From NCBI GenBank assembly GCA_937967425.1, contig CALBST010000462.1:1-15488 (forward strand): a DNA stretch of 15,488 nt. Reading direction: 5' to 3'. Position numbers and translations under genes: made by a program. This document shows positions 6,696 to 13,955 of the stretch, in pieces (positions within the stretch are counted from its first letter, which is position 1; each line of letters begins with the position of its first letter). A model generated the notes under the pieces. That model was not told where the DNA came from. It did no database searches and saw only the letters and a list, made by a program, of their open reading frames with translations. Source of the stretch: an uncultured Caulobacteraceae bacterium (GTDB lineage: Bacteria; Pseudomonadota; Alphaproteobacteria; Caulobacterales; TH1-2).

Positions 6696-6732
6696 TGCGC
6701 CACTATCGGGCGCCGGCGCGCCTTGGCAAGAC

Positions 6733-6975
6733 TTAAGCGGCGAGTCGGTAGGTCGCGGAATCCTGCTGCGAGAGACGCCCGTTGATCGCCAGATACTGGA
6801 TAGCGTCGTCGGGCTTCAGCAAGAGCCGCCGTGCGTGAATGAACTCGGTGACGATGCCGCGAAGTTCGTCAGTGGACGCGGACTTACGCCCGGCGAGTTT
6901 GTGCTGAACGTGTTCGAACAACGCAGCGCCGGTGCTGCGGTTTATGGCGGGACCAAGCGTTTCGGCGAAGAACAT
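6733..6975 (-). CDS. Small hypothetical protein, 80 aa
   Basis: I do not recognise a family. The product is soluble, with no membrane segment or cysteines. It looks mostly helical: an N-terminal part MFFAETLGPAINRS, then a long charged helix region (FEHVQHKLAGRKSASTDELRGIVTEF), and a C-terminal PDDAIQYLAINGRLSQQDSATY. The start is well supported: GGAG lies 7 nt before the ATG on the minus strand. Its ATG shares a CATG with a possible plus-strand start of the TRIC gene. It may be the first gene of a transcript with the alcohol dehydrogenase. Coding is likely because of the good ribosome binding site and sensible composition; role unknown. Confidence 0.65.
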   Translation of the reverse strand: MFFAETLGPAINRSTGAALFEHVQHKLAGRKSASTDELRGIVTEFIHARRLLLKPDDAIQYLAINGRLSQQDSATYRLAA

Positions 6976-7042
6976 GTCGCGACTCCATCTTTGGCGTCCG
7001 CAGGGTGGACTGATTCAGCGCAAACGCGGCAGTGTTCGGCTC

Positions 7043-7684
7043 GTGTTTGGCTCTGAGTCGCTTCCCGTGCTGCCGCCTGCGCTTGATTACGCGGGGGTGA
7101 CGATCTTTGCGCTCACTGGCGCACTCGCGGCCGCGCGCGACCGGCAAGACATCGTCACGTTCTGGTTCTTCGCCGTCGTCACTGGCATCGGCGGCGGAAC
7201 GTTGCGTGATTTGCTGATCGATGCGCCGGTGTTTTGGATCGGCGATGCAACGTACTTGGGCATTGGCTTGTTCGCGGCGATCGCGGTGTGGTTCGCAGCG
7301 CCGCGGTTGGAGCGGCTTAAAACGCTGATTTGGCTCGATGCCATAGGGCTCGCCGTTTATGCGGTGATCGGCGCCGCGAAGGCGTTATCGTTCGGCGTGG
7401 GCCCCTTCGTGGCCGTCGCCATGGGTGTGCTGACCGCGTGCTTCGGCGGCGTCATTCGCGACGTGTTGGCCGAGCAGCCTTCAGCGCTATTGAAGCGCGA
7501 AATCACCATATCGGCGGCGCTACTGGCAGCTGCTGGGTTCGTTGCGCTGCATATTGCCGGCCTGCCGCCGCTTTGGGCGGGTGTCGCCGGCGCGATCGCG
7601 GGTTTCGGTTTGCGCGCAGGAGCCATACATTATGGCTGGGCGCTGCCCGCGTTCGGAGACAAACGTGACGAAGGAAAAGCTTGA
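7043..7684 (+). CDS. TRIC-type channel family membrane protein (UPF0126), about 213 aa
   Basis: A bacterial homologue of trimeric intracellular cation channels (YadS/UPF0126), which form K+-permeable homotrimers in the inner membrane. It has the expected internal duplication: GIGGGTLRDLL at about 48-58 and FGGVIRDVL at 134-142, each after a pair of hydrophobic helices, about seven membrane segments in total. The frame is open back to 6932, and an ATG at 6974 would add 23 residues. The family normally begins only a few residues before the first helix, and an upstream start would overlap the divergent gene at 6975. I therefore prefer the GTG at 7043, though no start has a clear ribosome binding site. 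The 3' end overlaps HMG-CoA lyase by 20 nt. Confidence 0.88.
   Translation: MFGSESLPVLPPALDYAGVTIFALTGALAAARDRQDIVTFWFFAVVTGIGGGTLRDLLIDAPVFWIGDATYLGIGLFAAIAVWFAAPRLERLKTLIWLDAIGLAVYAVIGAAKALSFGVGPFVAVAMGVLTACFGGVIRDVLAEQPSALLKREITISAALLAAAGFVALHIAGLPPLWAGVAGAIAGFGLRAGAIHYGWALPAFGDKRDEGKA
7655..7658 (+). promoter_or_regulatory. Ribosome binding site fixing the HMG-CoA lyase start
   Basis: GGAG lies 6 nt before the GTG at 7665 and inside the end of the TRIC gene. It decides the start: the frame is open back to 7542, but the upstream extension is not family-like. Confidence 0.65.
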
Positions 7685-8564
7685 GCTTGTCGAAGTCAGC
7701 CCGCGCGATGGGTTGCAGAACGAGCCGGATGTCGTCTCCACCGAAAATAAGCTCGCATTGATCAATCACATCCTGGCCGCCGGTTTTCGGCGCTTGGAGG
7801 CGGGGAGTTTCGTCAACCCGAAGAAGGTGCCGCAGATGGCGGACGGCGACGCTGTGTTCGCCGGCCTGCCGAAGCGCGCGGACGCGAGCTTTATTGCGCT
7901 CGCATTGAACCTGCGCGGCGTAGAGCGCGCGATCGCGGCGGGCGCGAAGGAGATCAATTACGTCTTCTGCGCGTCGGACGGCTTTTCGATCCGCAACAAT
8001 GGCGGCACGGTTGATGAGACGTTCAAAGTCTGGCCCGAGGTCGCGGCGGCCGCCAAGGCAGGTGGCGCGCGTTTGTCGGCGACGGTGTCGACGGCGTTCG
8101 GGTGCCCGTTCGATGGTGAAGTGCCGGTGCAGCGCGTCGTCGAGGTGGCCGAGCGCTGTGTGGCTGAGGACATCTTTGAACTGGCGCTCGCCGACACGAT
8201 CGGCGTTGCATCTCCCGCTGATGTGCGTGAACGGTTTCGCGCCGTGAGAGGTGTGGCGTCGCGCGTGCAGCTGCGCGCGCACTTTCACAACACACGCAAC
8301 ACCGCGCTCGCCAACGCAGTTGCGGCGGTGGAAGAGGGTGTGCGCGTGCTCGATGGTTCGCTTGCGGGCATCGGCGGTTGTCCGTTTGCGCCAGGCGCGG
8401 CGGGCAATGTCCCGACAGAAGACTTGCTCTACATGTTCAATCGCATGGGCTTCGACACCGGCGTTGATCTCGATCGCGCCATCGAGGGGGCTAAGTTCAT
8501 CGGCGGCGTTTTGGGACGCCAGACGCCGGGCATGGTGAGCCGCGCGCCGAAGTGGCCGGCATGA
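7665..8564 (+). CDS. Hydroxymethylglutaryl-CoA lyase, 299 aa
   Basis: Cleaves 3-hydroxy-3-methylglutaryl-CoA to acetoacetate and acetyl-CoA, the last step of leucine degradation (family names mvaB/hmgL). It is a DRE-TIM metallolyase barrel of typical length. Arg14-Asp15 lie in VSPRDGLQNE, the metal-binding His206 and His208 in HFHNT, and the active-site Cys239 in the family signature GIGGCPFAPGA. AFGCPFDGEVP (144-154) is also conserved. The block SFVNPKKVPQMAD (48-60) differs slightly from the usual SFVSPKWVPQMAD. Starts at GTG with GGAG upstream, overlaps the TRIC gene by 20 nt, and its stop overlaps the next ATG (ATGA). No other leucine-degradation genes are nearby in the window. Confidence 0.95.
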   Translation: MTKEKLELVEVSPRDGLQNEPDVVSTENKLALINHILAAGFRRLEAGSFVNPKKVPQMADGDAVFAGLPKRADASFIALALNLRGVERAIAAGAKEINYVFCASDGFSIRNNGGTVDETFKVWPEVAAAAKAGGARLSATVSTAFGCPFDGEVPVQRVVEVAERCVAEDIFELALADTIGVASPADVRERFRAVRGVASRVQLRAHFHNTRNTALANAVAAVEEGVRVLDGSLAGIGGCPFAPGAAGNVPTEDLLYMFNRMGFDTGVDLDRAIEGAKFIGGVLGRQTPGMVSRAPKWPA

Positions 8565-9184
8565 GCGGCAAGCTTGCGATGATCACGGGCGTGCTGGGCG
8601 CCGCCTGGCTCGTGGCGATGGTGCTGATCGGCGGCGCGGCGTGGGACGGTTACGATCACGTCGGGCAATATATCTCGGAGCTTGGCGCGGCCGGCGCGCC
8701 GCATGGCCGGCACGTGAGTTGGCTAGGCTTCTTGCCGGTCGGGCTGCTGATCTGCGCGTTTGCCTTCGTCGCCTACCTTGCCGCCCCACGCTCGGTGCTC
8801 TCCGCGCTTGGCTTTGTCGGCGTCTTTCTGTTCTCGATCGGCTACGTCGGCTCTGCCTTCTTTCCGTGCGACTTCGGTTGCCGGCCAGATACGCCCACCT
8901 TTTCGCAAGTGATGCATGAACTCGTAGGGTTGCCCGGTTATCTGCTCGCGCCGCTGACGCTGCTCTTGTTGGGGCTCGCGGCATGGAAGTGGCCGAGCGC
9001 GAGGTGGCTTGCCATCCTCGGGTTCGGCGCCGCGGCTGGCGCGCTTGTCGGCTTCGGTGGTTTGATGGATCCGGAATCCCCGACTGCCGGGCTTTATCAA
9101 CGCGTGCTCGAAGCAAGCATGCTGAGCTGGATCGTCGGGTGCGGACTCTATCTTGGCCTGCAAAAGCGAACGGCCACTCCGTAG
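8561..9184 (+). CDS. DUF998 family membrane protein, 207 aa
   Basis: A polytopic inner-membrane protein with about six hydrophobic segments, consistent with DUF998, a family of unknown function. Landmarks are the N-terminal helix, then DGYDHVGQYISELGAAGAPHG, the cysteine pair in FFPCDFGCRPDTPTFSQVMHELVG, which could form a disulfide on the outer side, and three later helices. The ATG at 8561 overlaps the stop of HMG-CoA lyase (ATGA), so the two are translationally coupled; a GTG nine bases earlier is less likely. The stop codon lies in a hairpin that probably terminates the convergent porin gene. Confidence 0.85.
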   Translation: MSGKLAMITGVLGAAWLVAMVLIGGAAWDGYDHVGQYISELGAAGAPHGRHVSWLGFLPVGLLICAFAFVAYLAAPRSVLSALGFVGVFLFSIGYVGSAFFPCDFGCRPDTPTFSQVMHELVGLPGYLLAPLTLLLLGLAAWKWPSARWLAILGFGAAAGALVGFGGLMDPESPTAGLYQRVLEASMLSWIVGCGLYLGLQKRTATP

Positions 9185-9194
9185 AGCGGCCGTT
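9162..9194 (-). terminator. Intrinsic terminator of the porin gene
   Basis: AACGGCC (9169-9175) pairs with GGCCGTT (9188-9194); inside, CTC/GAG pair around a CGTA loop after one mismatch. On the minus strand the stem is followed by CGCTTTTGC, so it works for the porin gene that ends at 9217. It spans the stop codon of the DUF998 gene on the other strand and might slow transcripts from both sides. Confidence 0.7.
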
Positions 9195-9216
9195 GCCTCA
9201 CATCGTGATGGTGTAA

Positions 9217-9927
9217 TTAGAGTTCGCGGCCGATCGTGATGACGAACGCGCTGTCGTAGCTGGACTCGCCGTAGGTGTACGCTTCGATATCCGAGCCAGC
9301 GTCGATGTCCGTGTCGTGATAGCGCAGGTCGATCTCGAAACCGTGCGTCGCCCAAGCGGCGCCGAGGTTCCAGGTGTTGTAGTCGTCTTCAGTGCCAGGG
9401 CCCGCGGGTTCTTCGATGGTTTGGTTGCCATAGGCGCCGTTGATCGCGAACGCGTCGTTGATTTGGTAAGCGGCGTTCACTTCCCAATAGGTCGCGTCGC
9501 CGGTTTCACCGAAGTTCTCCGGCGAGTAATAGACCGCCGCACCTGCCGTGAACTGATCGGTGAAATCGTGGCTCGCGGCGATCTTACCTTCGTAATAGTC
9601 GAACTCGGCGCCGTCATCGTCCGCGCCGGGATAGAAGTAGCCAATGACGCCGAAGTCCCAATCGATTGGGCCGGTCGACGGCGTGAAGCCGGCGTAGACG
9701 TCCAGTTCGAGGCCTTCGGTGACGTTGGAGCCCCAGGCGCCGACGTACCAGGCGTCAGACGCGTAATCGATGCCGCCCTGGAGGGCTGGGCCGTTGTCCG
9801 AAAGCGAGATGCCGCGGAAGACGTAATCGCTGGTGATGCCGACGTTCGCGGTCAGCGTTCCCTCGGCGCTGGCGGCGCCAGCCGTGGCGGCGGTCGCCAG
9901 AACGGCGAGGCCAATGATCTTCTTCAT
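9217..9927 (-). CDS. TorF family putative outer-membrane porin, 236 aa
   Basis: Has a clear Sec signal peptide (MKKIIGLAVLATAATAGAASA, cleavage after about residue 21). The diagnostic TorF block follows at about 26-55: TANVGITSDYVFRG, then SLSDNGPALQGGIDY. The remainder is alternating beta strands rich in Tyr, Trp and Gly with acidic loops (PGADDDGAEFDYYEG), as expected of a small outer-membrane barrel. It ends in REL rather than the usual terminal Phe. Substrate unknown. AAGGA 8 nt upstream supports the ATG at 9927; an ATG at 9936 is also possible, and the frame is open to 9978. A terminator follows the gene. The gene stands alone. Confidence 0.9.
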   Translation of the reverse strand: MKKIIGLAVLATAATAGAASAEGTLTANVGITSDYVFRGISLSDNGPALQGGIDYASDAWYVGAWGSNVTEGLELDVYAGFTPSTGPIDWDFGVIGYFYPGADDDGAEFDYYEGKIAASHDFTDQFTAGAAVYYSPENFGETGDATYWEVNAAYQINDAFAINGAYGNQTIEEPAGPGTEDDYNTWNLGAAWATHGFEIDLRYHDTDIDAGSDIEAYTYGESSYDSAFVITIGREL

Positions 9928-9975
9928 GATGCGCATCCTTTTTCCCCGCGGTTCTCGCCGCGCGACGGCGAGGCT

Positions 9976-10002
9976 CACGTGTTAACGTGAACGATTGGTT
10001 AA
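9976..10002. promoter_or_regulatory. Inverted repeat and TTAAC half-sites upstream of the porin
   Basis: CACGT-GTTA-ACGTG (9976-9989) is an inverted repeat about 50 nt before the porin ATG. Read on the minus strand, two TTAAC words start 17 nt apart, at 10002 and 9985. TTAAC is the half-site of the CtrA regulator in alphaproteobacteria, but the 7-nt spacing of a full CtrA box is not met. Weak candidate operator. Confidence 0.25.
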
Positions 10003-10161
10003 GCCCTGTTACGGTCCATGGAATCGCTGTTGCGAAAAAGCATTATCGTTGCAGCCGGGCCACGCGCTGACAGTGCGCCAATTTTTTGGGCGCGTGGAGT
10101 CCAGGGCGCTGCAAGTTTGCGCAGTGTTGCGCCGGCGCCCGCGTCAGCGCGCCTCGATTAA

Positions 10162-10175
10162 CGCCTTGCAAGGCG
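10162..10175. promoter_or_regulatory. queF: 14-bp perfect palindrome upstream of queF
   Basis: CGCCTTGCAAGGCG is a perfect 14-bp palindrome ending 26 nt before the queF ATG. It could bind a dimeric regulator, or fold as a short hairpin in the leader. No T-tract follows, so it is not a terminator. Confidence 0.35.
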
Positions 10176-10201
10176 CGGCCCGCGTCTTCAAGTGTGCGGC
10201 C

Positions 10202-10663
10202 ATGACAAGTGAGACCACAGGCCTGACGCAGCTCGGCGGCCAAGCGCCGATCCCGGCAAGTCCCGAACACGCCAAGCTAGAGCGCGCGCCAAACCCGCAT
10301 GCCGGCACACTTTATTTGGCGCGCTTCACTGCACCGGAGTTCACCTCGATCTGCCCGGTGACCGGCCAGCCGGACTTCGGCGTGCTGGTGCTGGATTACG
10401 CACCCAGGGATTGGATCGTTGAATCAAAGAGTTTGAAACTCTTTCTGCAGAGCTTCCGAAACCATGGGGCGTTCCACGAGGACTGCACCGTTGGCGTCGC
10501 CAAGCGGGTGGTGGAGGCGATCGATCCGCTTTGGTTGCGTATTGGCGGTTACTGGAATCCGCGCGGCGGCATGCCGATCGACGTGTTCTGGCAGACGGGG
10601 GCGCCGCCGGATGGCCTGTGGCTGCCTGATCAGGGTGTCGCGACGTATCGTTCTCGCGGCTAA
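10202..10663 (+). CDS. queF: 7-cyano-7-deazaguanine (preQ0) reductase, 153 aa
   Basis: NADPH-dependent nitrile reductase that turns preQ0 into preQ1 in queuosine synthesis. It is the short unimodular form, normal at about 150 residues. The nucleophile Cys51 is in [14 protein letters not shown] with Asp58 after it. The family motif ESKSLKLFL is at 74-82, and FHED (91-94) supplies the substrate-binding His/Glu. The frame is open upstream to a TTG at 9995, but that extension is Arg/Cys-rich and unlike the family. The ATG at 10202 ([12 protein letters not shown]) is the natural start, with no strong ribosome binding site. Its stop overlaps the flippase stop on the other strand by 4 bp. No other queuosine genes are in the window. 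Confidence 0.96.
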   Translation: MTSETTGLTQLGGQAPIPASPEHAKLERAPNPHAGTLYLARFTAPEFTSICPVTGQPDFGVLVLDYAPRDWIVESKSLKLFLQSFRNHGAFHEDCTVGVAKRVVEAIDPLWLRIGGYWNPRGGMPIDVFWQTGAPPDGLWLPDQGVATYRSRG

Positions 10664-12105
10664 GCGGCTGCGCCTGGCGAGAGCAGCGCACGAACGCTGC
10701 GCAGCTGGCCCAAAATCTCGCGGCGCTGCAGGAGGAGCAGCGCGCCGTACACCGCTGCCGTTTCGAGCGTGATGATGCCGATCTCGGTCCACAAGCTGAC
10801 ATCGATGGCGCGCATCAGCAGGCGGTGGCCGATGAACAATGCGACGGAAGCGAGCGTTGGCGGCGCAAGCACGCGGAGGAAATCCACGATCGAGCATTCG
10901 ATCGGGCCGAGGTAGAGCTTCAGCAACCGCGGCAGATAGACAAAACTAACGAGCGTGCACCCAAGCGCGACGGCTTGGATGCCGAATTGCGCGGTAGCGA
11001 GCGCCGAGAGGGTCAGAAGAATTGCGTATTCCAGCGTAAGCCGCAGTCGAGCGCCGGTGCGTCCTATCGCTTGCAGCAACGAGCCGTTGATGGCGACGAT
11101 GGTTTGGATGGCCGCAGCGCCGGCGAGCAACGTGAAGATTTCGCCCGAAGCCTGCCAGCGCTCGGAGAGCAGCAACGTGAAAAAGGCGTGGCTGGCGGCC
11201 GCGACCGCGGCGATGGCCGGAAACGCCAGAACGGCTTGCGCCATCGTCGTAAACAGAACGAGTTCGCGCAGGGCTTTGTTGTCTTCACGCAGTTTCACAA
11301 AGCGGGGATAGACGGCGCTATGCAGCGAGCCGCCAAGGATGTTCACCGGCAGTTGCATGATGCGCACGGCGATATTGTAGAGGCCGAGCGTCGCGGCGCC
11401 GAGCACTTTGCCGACGATCAGCGTATCGGCCTGGCGGCTGACGAACATCGTCATCGACCACGCGGCGGTGTCCAGCATGAAGCGGATGTGCTGCTTCAGC
11501 TTGTCGAAGTTCAGCACCAGCCGGGGATAGAGCTGACTAGCGAGTTGAACCACGACGCCTTTGACGATGCGCTGTGTCAGATGCTGCCAGACCAAAGCCC
11601 AGGCGCCGCCGCCGTTAAAGGCCACAACCAACGCCACGATGATGCCGCCGAGCGCCGCGGCAAACTCTGCGCCGGCGAGCCACTGGAATTTCTCCTTCTG
11701 CAGCAGAGATGCGGCTGGGATTTCCGCGATGCCCAACAAGAATGGCGCGAGCGCCAATGTCATCATGATGGGAACGAGGCGTGGCTCATTGAAGAACGCG
11801 GCGGCAGGCCATGAGAGCACGAAGAAAATCCCCGAGAGCCCCAGCATCAGCAGCACGCTGCCCCAGAACGCGCTCGACCAAGCTTCTGTATCGCTCGCGT
11901 CGACACGCACGAGCGAGCGGCCGAGTCCGGCGTCGCCAATCATGGTGAAGAACATCACCATCGAAAGCGCCAGCGCCGCCAAACCGAAATCGGCAGGCGT
12001 GAGCATCCGCGCCAAGAAGGGGACGGCGACGAAGCTCGAAGCAAGTTGGAAAACGCGCGCGGCGGAGAGAGTCGCTACGCCGAATGCGATCCTCTTCAAG
12101 GCCAC
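10660..12105 (-). CDS. MOP-superfamily oligosaccharide/lipopolysaccharide flippase (Wzx-like), 481 aa
   Basis: A large inner-membrane transporter with about 12-14 hydrophobic helices. The N terminus is typical of Wzx/WzxC-type exporters: [20 protein letters not shown], then [11 protein letters not shown] and [13 protein letters not shown]. The central part has [28 protein letters not shown], the usual cytoplasmic-loop/helix pattern of the polysaccharide transport (PST) branch. It is expected to flip undecaprenyl-linked oligosaccharides. The GTG start has GGAG 7 nt upstream. No glycosyltransferases are adjacent, so its polysaccharide is unknown; an LpxL-like acyltransferase gene diverges from it. 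Confidence 0.9.
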   Translation of the reverse strand: MALKRIAFGVATLSAARVFQLASSFVAVPFLARMLTPADFGLAALALSMVMFFTMIGDAGLGRSLVRVDASDTEAWSSAFWGSVLLMLGLSGIFFVLSWPAAAFFNEPRLVPIMMTLALAPFLLGIAEIPAASLLQKEKFQWLAGAEFAAALGGIIVALVVAFNGGGAWALVWQHLTQRIVKGVVVQLASQLYPRLVLNFDKLKQHIRFMLDTAAWSMTMFVSRQADTLIVGKVLGAATLGLYNIAVRIMQLPVNILGGSLHSAVYPRFVKLREDNKALRELVLFTTMAQAVLAFPAIAAVAAASHAFFTLLLSERWQASGEIFTLLAGAAAIQTIVAINGSLLQAIGRTGARLRLTLEYAILLTLSALATAQFGIQAVALGCTLVSFVYLPRLLKLYLGPIECSIVDFLRVLAPPTLASVALFIGHRLLMRAIDVSLWTEIGIITLETAAVYGALLLLQRREILGQLRSVRALLSPGAAA

Positions 12106-12241
12106 TGGTTAACTCCGGCGCCCGCGCCGCCATGGCGGGCAGGCGCTGATATGCAAGGGATTTGCCGCAACGGCTACCCTCTTCCGCCACGTGCGTGGCG
12201 CGGTAGTTGCTACGGAAGGCCGGTTAAGTCGGATCAGGACG

Positions 12242-13306
12242 ATGCCGAGCGGTTTCGGGGCAATGTCGGCATTGGTGTCGCAAGGCGCCCGCACCATCGC
12301 GGCCCATATCGCCGAGTCCCTTCGCGCGACTGAATTGTCCGTGCTTGGGGTGGTCGCACGCTGTGCGCCTCGCGCCTGGGCCCGCGCGATGGCGGGCGGC
12401 GTGCAGGCGCTCATGGCCTGCTCGCCAGTCGGTGCACGCACACGTCAAGAGATGCGCGAGACCTTCCCCGGCCAGCGCCGAGATGCGGCGCGCCTGGCGG
12501 CCGAATGGTTGGGCCGTCCGTTCCGCGACCATGTCAATTCGGTGCGGGTAGCGAACGGGCTTGAGCAGCCACGCGACTGGACGATTGAGATGCGCGGCGC
12601 GCCCGAGATGCTCCAAGATCCGAGCCAATCCTTTATCGTCGCCACGGGGCATTTCTCGCGCGAAGCGATGACGGTGCTTTATTTGCCGTCGGTGCTGCCG
12701 AAGCGGCTTGCGACCGTGGTGGCGCCGTTGGCCAAGCAAAAGACGCCGCACGGAGCGCGCGTGCGGATACAAATGCGGGCGATCCGCAAAGGAATCGAAC
12801 GGGTCCGCAATGGCGACGTCTATATCGCCGACGTCGAAGGAAGGGCGTTCCTCGTTCGGCTCTTGCATCATCTGCGTGAGCCCGGCGGCGCCGTGATCAT
12901 TGCCACTGACGCCGCCTGGCACGGCGAGAAGGGCGGGGGTTACACCCGCCCGTTCGCAGGCTTTGCCTCACAGACCTTCGCGCTCGGCACGGCGCGCCTG
13001 GCGCGCATGAGTCAGCGCCCCATCGTTACTTGTGTCCCGTTCCTCGACGGCGACCGGCGTGTGGTGGTGGAATGGAGTCCCGTGATTCAGCCGCCCGCAC
13101 GTGACGACGCCGACGCTGACGCACGCATCACCGATGAAATTCTCGATTGGATTGAGCGCCGCATCGGTGAACGGCCGGGCCAATATGTGAGCGGGTTCGG
13201 CCATGAGCGGCATTGGAGTACAGTTGCTCAGTGTTGGGTCGGCGCCGATGATGAGATCGTCACGCCGCAAACGACATCGGCTAGAACCGCGAAATCCGCG
13301 AGCTGA
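12242..13306 (+). CDS. LpxL/HtrB-like lipid acyltransferase, about 354 aa
   Basis: Fits the LpxL (lauroyl/lysophospholipid acyltransferase) family. It has FIVATGHFSREAM at about 131-143 at the catalytic-His position, GGAVIIATDAAWHGEKGGGYTRPF at about 216-238 (the GG-x-[DQ] and substrate region), GTARLARMSQRPIVTC at about 249-264, and the terminal PGQY..HERHW that corresponds to the PEQYxWxHRRW block. The canonical HX4[DE] is altered: His137 is followed by Glu141 (HX3E), with Ala where the acidic residue is expected. It probably transfers an acyl chain to a lipid or lipid-linked sugar in the inner membrane. The ATG at 12242 has AGGA close upstream; a GTG at 12191 is possible. Overlaps the nitroreductase at the 3' end by 26 bp. 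Confidence 0.82.
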   Translation: MPSGFGAMSALVSQGARTIAAHIAESLRATELSVLGVVARCAPRAWARAMAGGVQALMACSPVGARTRQEMRETFPGQRRDAARLAAEWLGRPFRDHVNSVRVANGLEQPRDWTIEMRGAPEMLQDPSQSFIVATGHFSREAMTVLYLPSVLPKRLATVVAPLAKQKTPHGARVRIQMRAIRKGIERVRNGDVYIADVEGRAFLVRLLHHLREPGGAVIIATDAAWHGEKGGGYTRPFAGFASQTFALGTARLARMSQRPIVTCVPFLDGDRRVVVEWSPVIQPPARDDADADARITDEILDWIERRIGERPGQYVSGFGHERHWSTVAQCWVGADDEIVTPQTTSARTAKSAS

Positions 13307-13910
13307 CATCGGCGCGTACACGCTCAGCCGCGCCCACGGACGGCGTGCCCAGATAGACGAAGCCGGCGATACGCTCATCTGCGCTGAGCCCCAGCGCTGC
13401 GCGTGCGCGCGCGTCAAACGTTGGCCATTCAGTGAGCCAGCTGCCGGCGTAGCCCAGCGCATGCGCAGCGAGAAGCAGGTTGAAGCACACGGCGCCGGCG
13501 GAAAGGATCTGCTCCCACTCCGGGACTTTCGGGCTCGGGCGCGGCGCCGAGACAACCATCACGCAGGCCGGGGCGCGATCGAACCAGCCGCGCACGAACG
13601 CACGCCGCTCATCGTCGACGCCTTCGTCATTGTGGATGACCTGTTCGAGCGCCGCGCCAGCGCGCGCGCGTGCTTCACCGGCGATGATAACGAACCGCCA
13701 CGGCCCCAATTTGCCGTGGTCCGGCACGCGCGCGGCAAGGTTGATCAGCGCTTCGAGTTCCTCCGCGCTGGGCGCCGGCTCACTCAATCCCATGAGTTTT
13801 GTCGAACGCCGTCGCGCAAGGAGTGCGAGCGTTTCGGCGCTTTCATGGGCGGCGTTTGCTGGCTCGTTCTCGTTCGGGGAAGTGGGAATGGCCGAAAGCG
13901 GAAGGGGCAT
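13281..13910 (-). CDS. Nitroreductase family protein (YdjA-like), 209 aa
   Basis: FMN-dependent nitroreductase of the YdjA type. ARRRSTKLM (32-40) binds the FMN phosphate. RVPDHGKLGPWRFVII (61-76), PEWEQILSAGAVCFNLLLAAHALGYAGSW (130-158) and FVYLGTPS (184-191) match the family in order. It has about 25 extra, probably flexible N-terminal residues. The ATG at 13910 has GGAG 5 nt upstream, which fixes the start. The frame stays open to 14519, but only as antisense to the Nudix gene. It diverges from that gene with a 45-bp gap, and its 3' end overlaps the acyltransferase by 26 bp. Physiological substrate unknown. Confidence 0.92.
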   Translation of the reverse strand: MPLPLSAIPTSPNENEPANAAHESAETLALLARRRSTKLMGLSEPAPSAEELEALINLAARVPDHGKLGPWRFVIIAGEARARAGAALEQVIHNDEGVDDERRAFVRGWFDRAPACVMVVSAPRPSPKVPEWEQILSAGAVCFNLLLAAHALGYAGSWLTEWPTFDARARAALGLSADERIAGFVYLGTPSVGAAERVRADVSSRISRF

Positions 13911-13955
13911 GTCGTCTCCGTGGCGCCGGGGCGCGCCCGAGGCTAGACAGATAGG

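Larger units (their letters stand above)
9928..10201. other. Divergent intergenic region between porin and queF
   Basis: About 274 bp with no convincing gene. It holds two TTAAC half-sites and a small inverted repeat near the porin start (9976-10002), a loose inverted repeat CCACGCG/CGCGTGG (10060-10066, 10091-10097), and a 14-bp palindrome close to queF (10162-10175). I see no preQ1-riboswitch pattern. It presumably contains the promoters of both genes, but I cannot place them. Confidence 0.5.

Noticed and set aside
9982..10002. CtrA box upstream of the porin
   Set aside because: Two TTAA words are present, but the spacing is 13 nt rather than the 7 nt of a CtrA site.
10060..10097. CCACGCG/CGCGTGG inverted repeat with a 24-nt interval
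   Set aside because: The arms are short and the loop is long; expected by chance in GC-rich DNA, and no T-tract follows to suggest termination.
9995..10201. TTG-initiated N-terminal extension of QueF, or a preQ1 riboswitch before queF
   Set aside because: The extension is Arg/Cys-rich and absent from the family, and I found no preQ1 aptamer pattern in the gap.
10825..11814. 329-codon plus-strand frame inside the flippase gene
   Set aside because: It is very charged with no hydrophobic core and lies antisense to a convincing multi-helix transporter.
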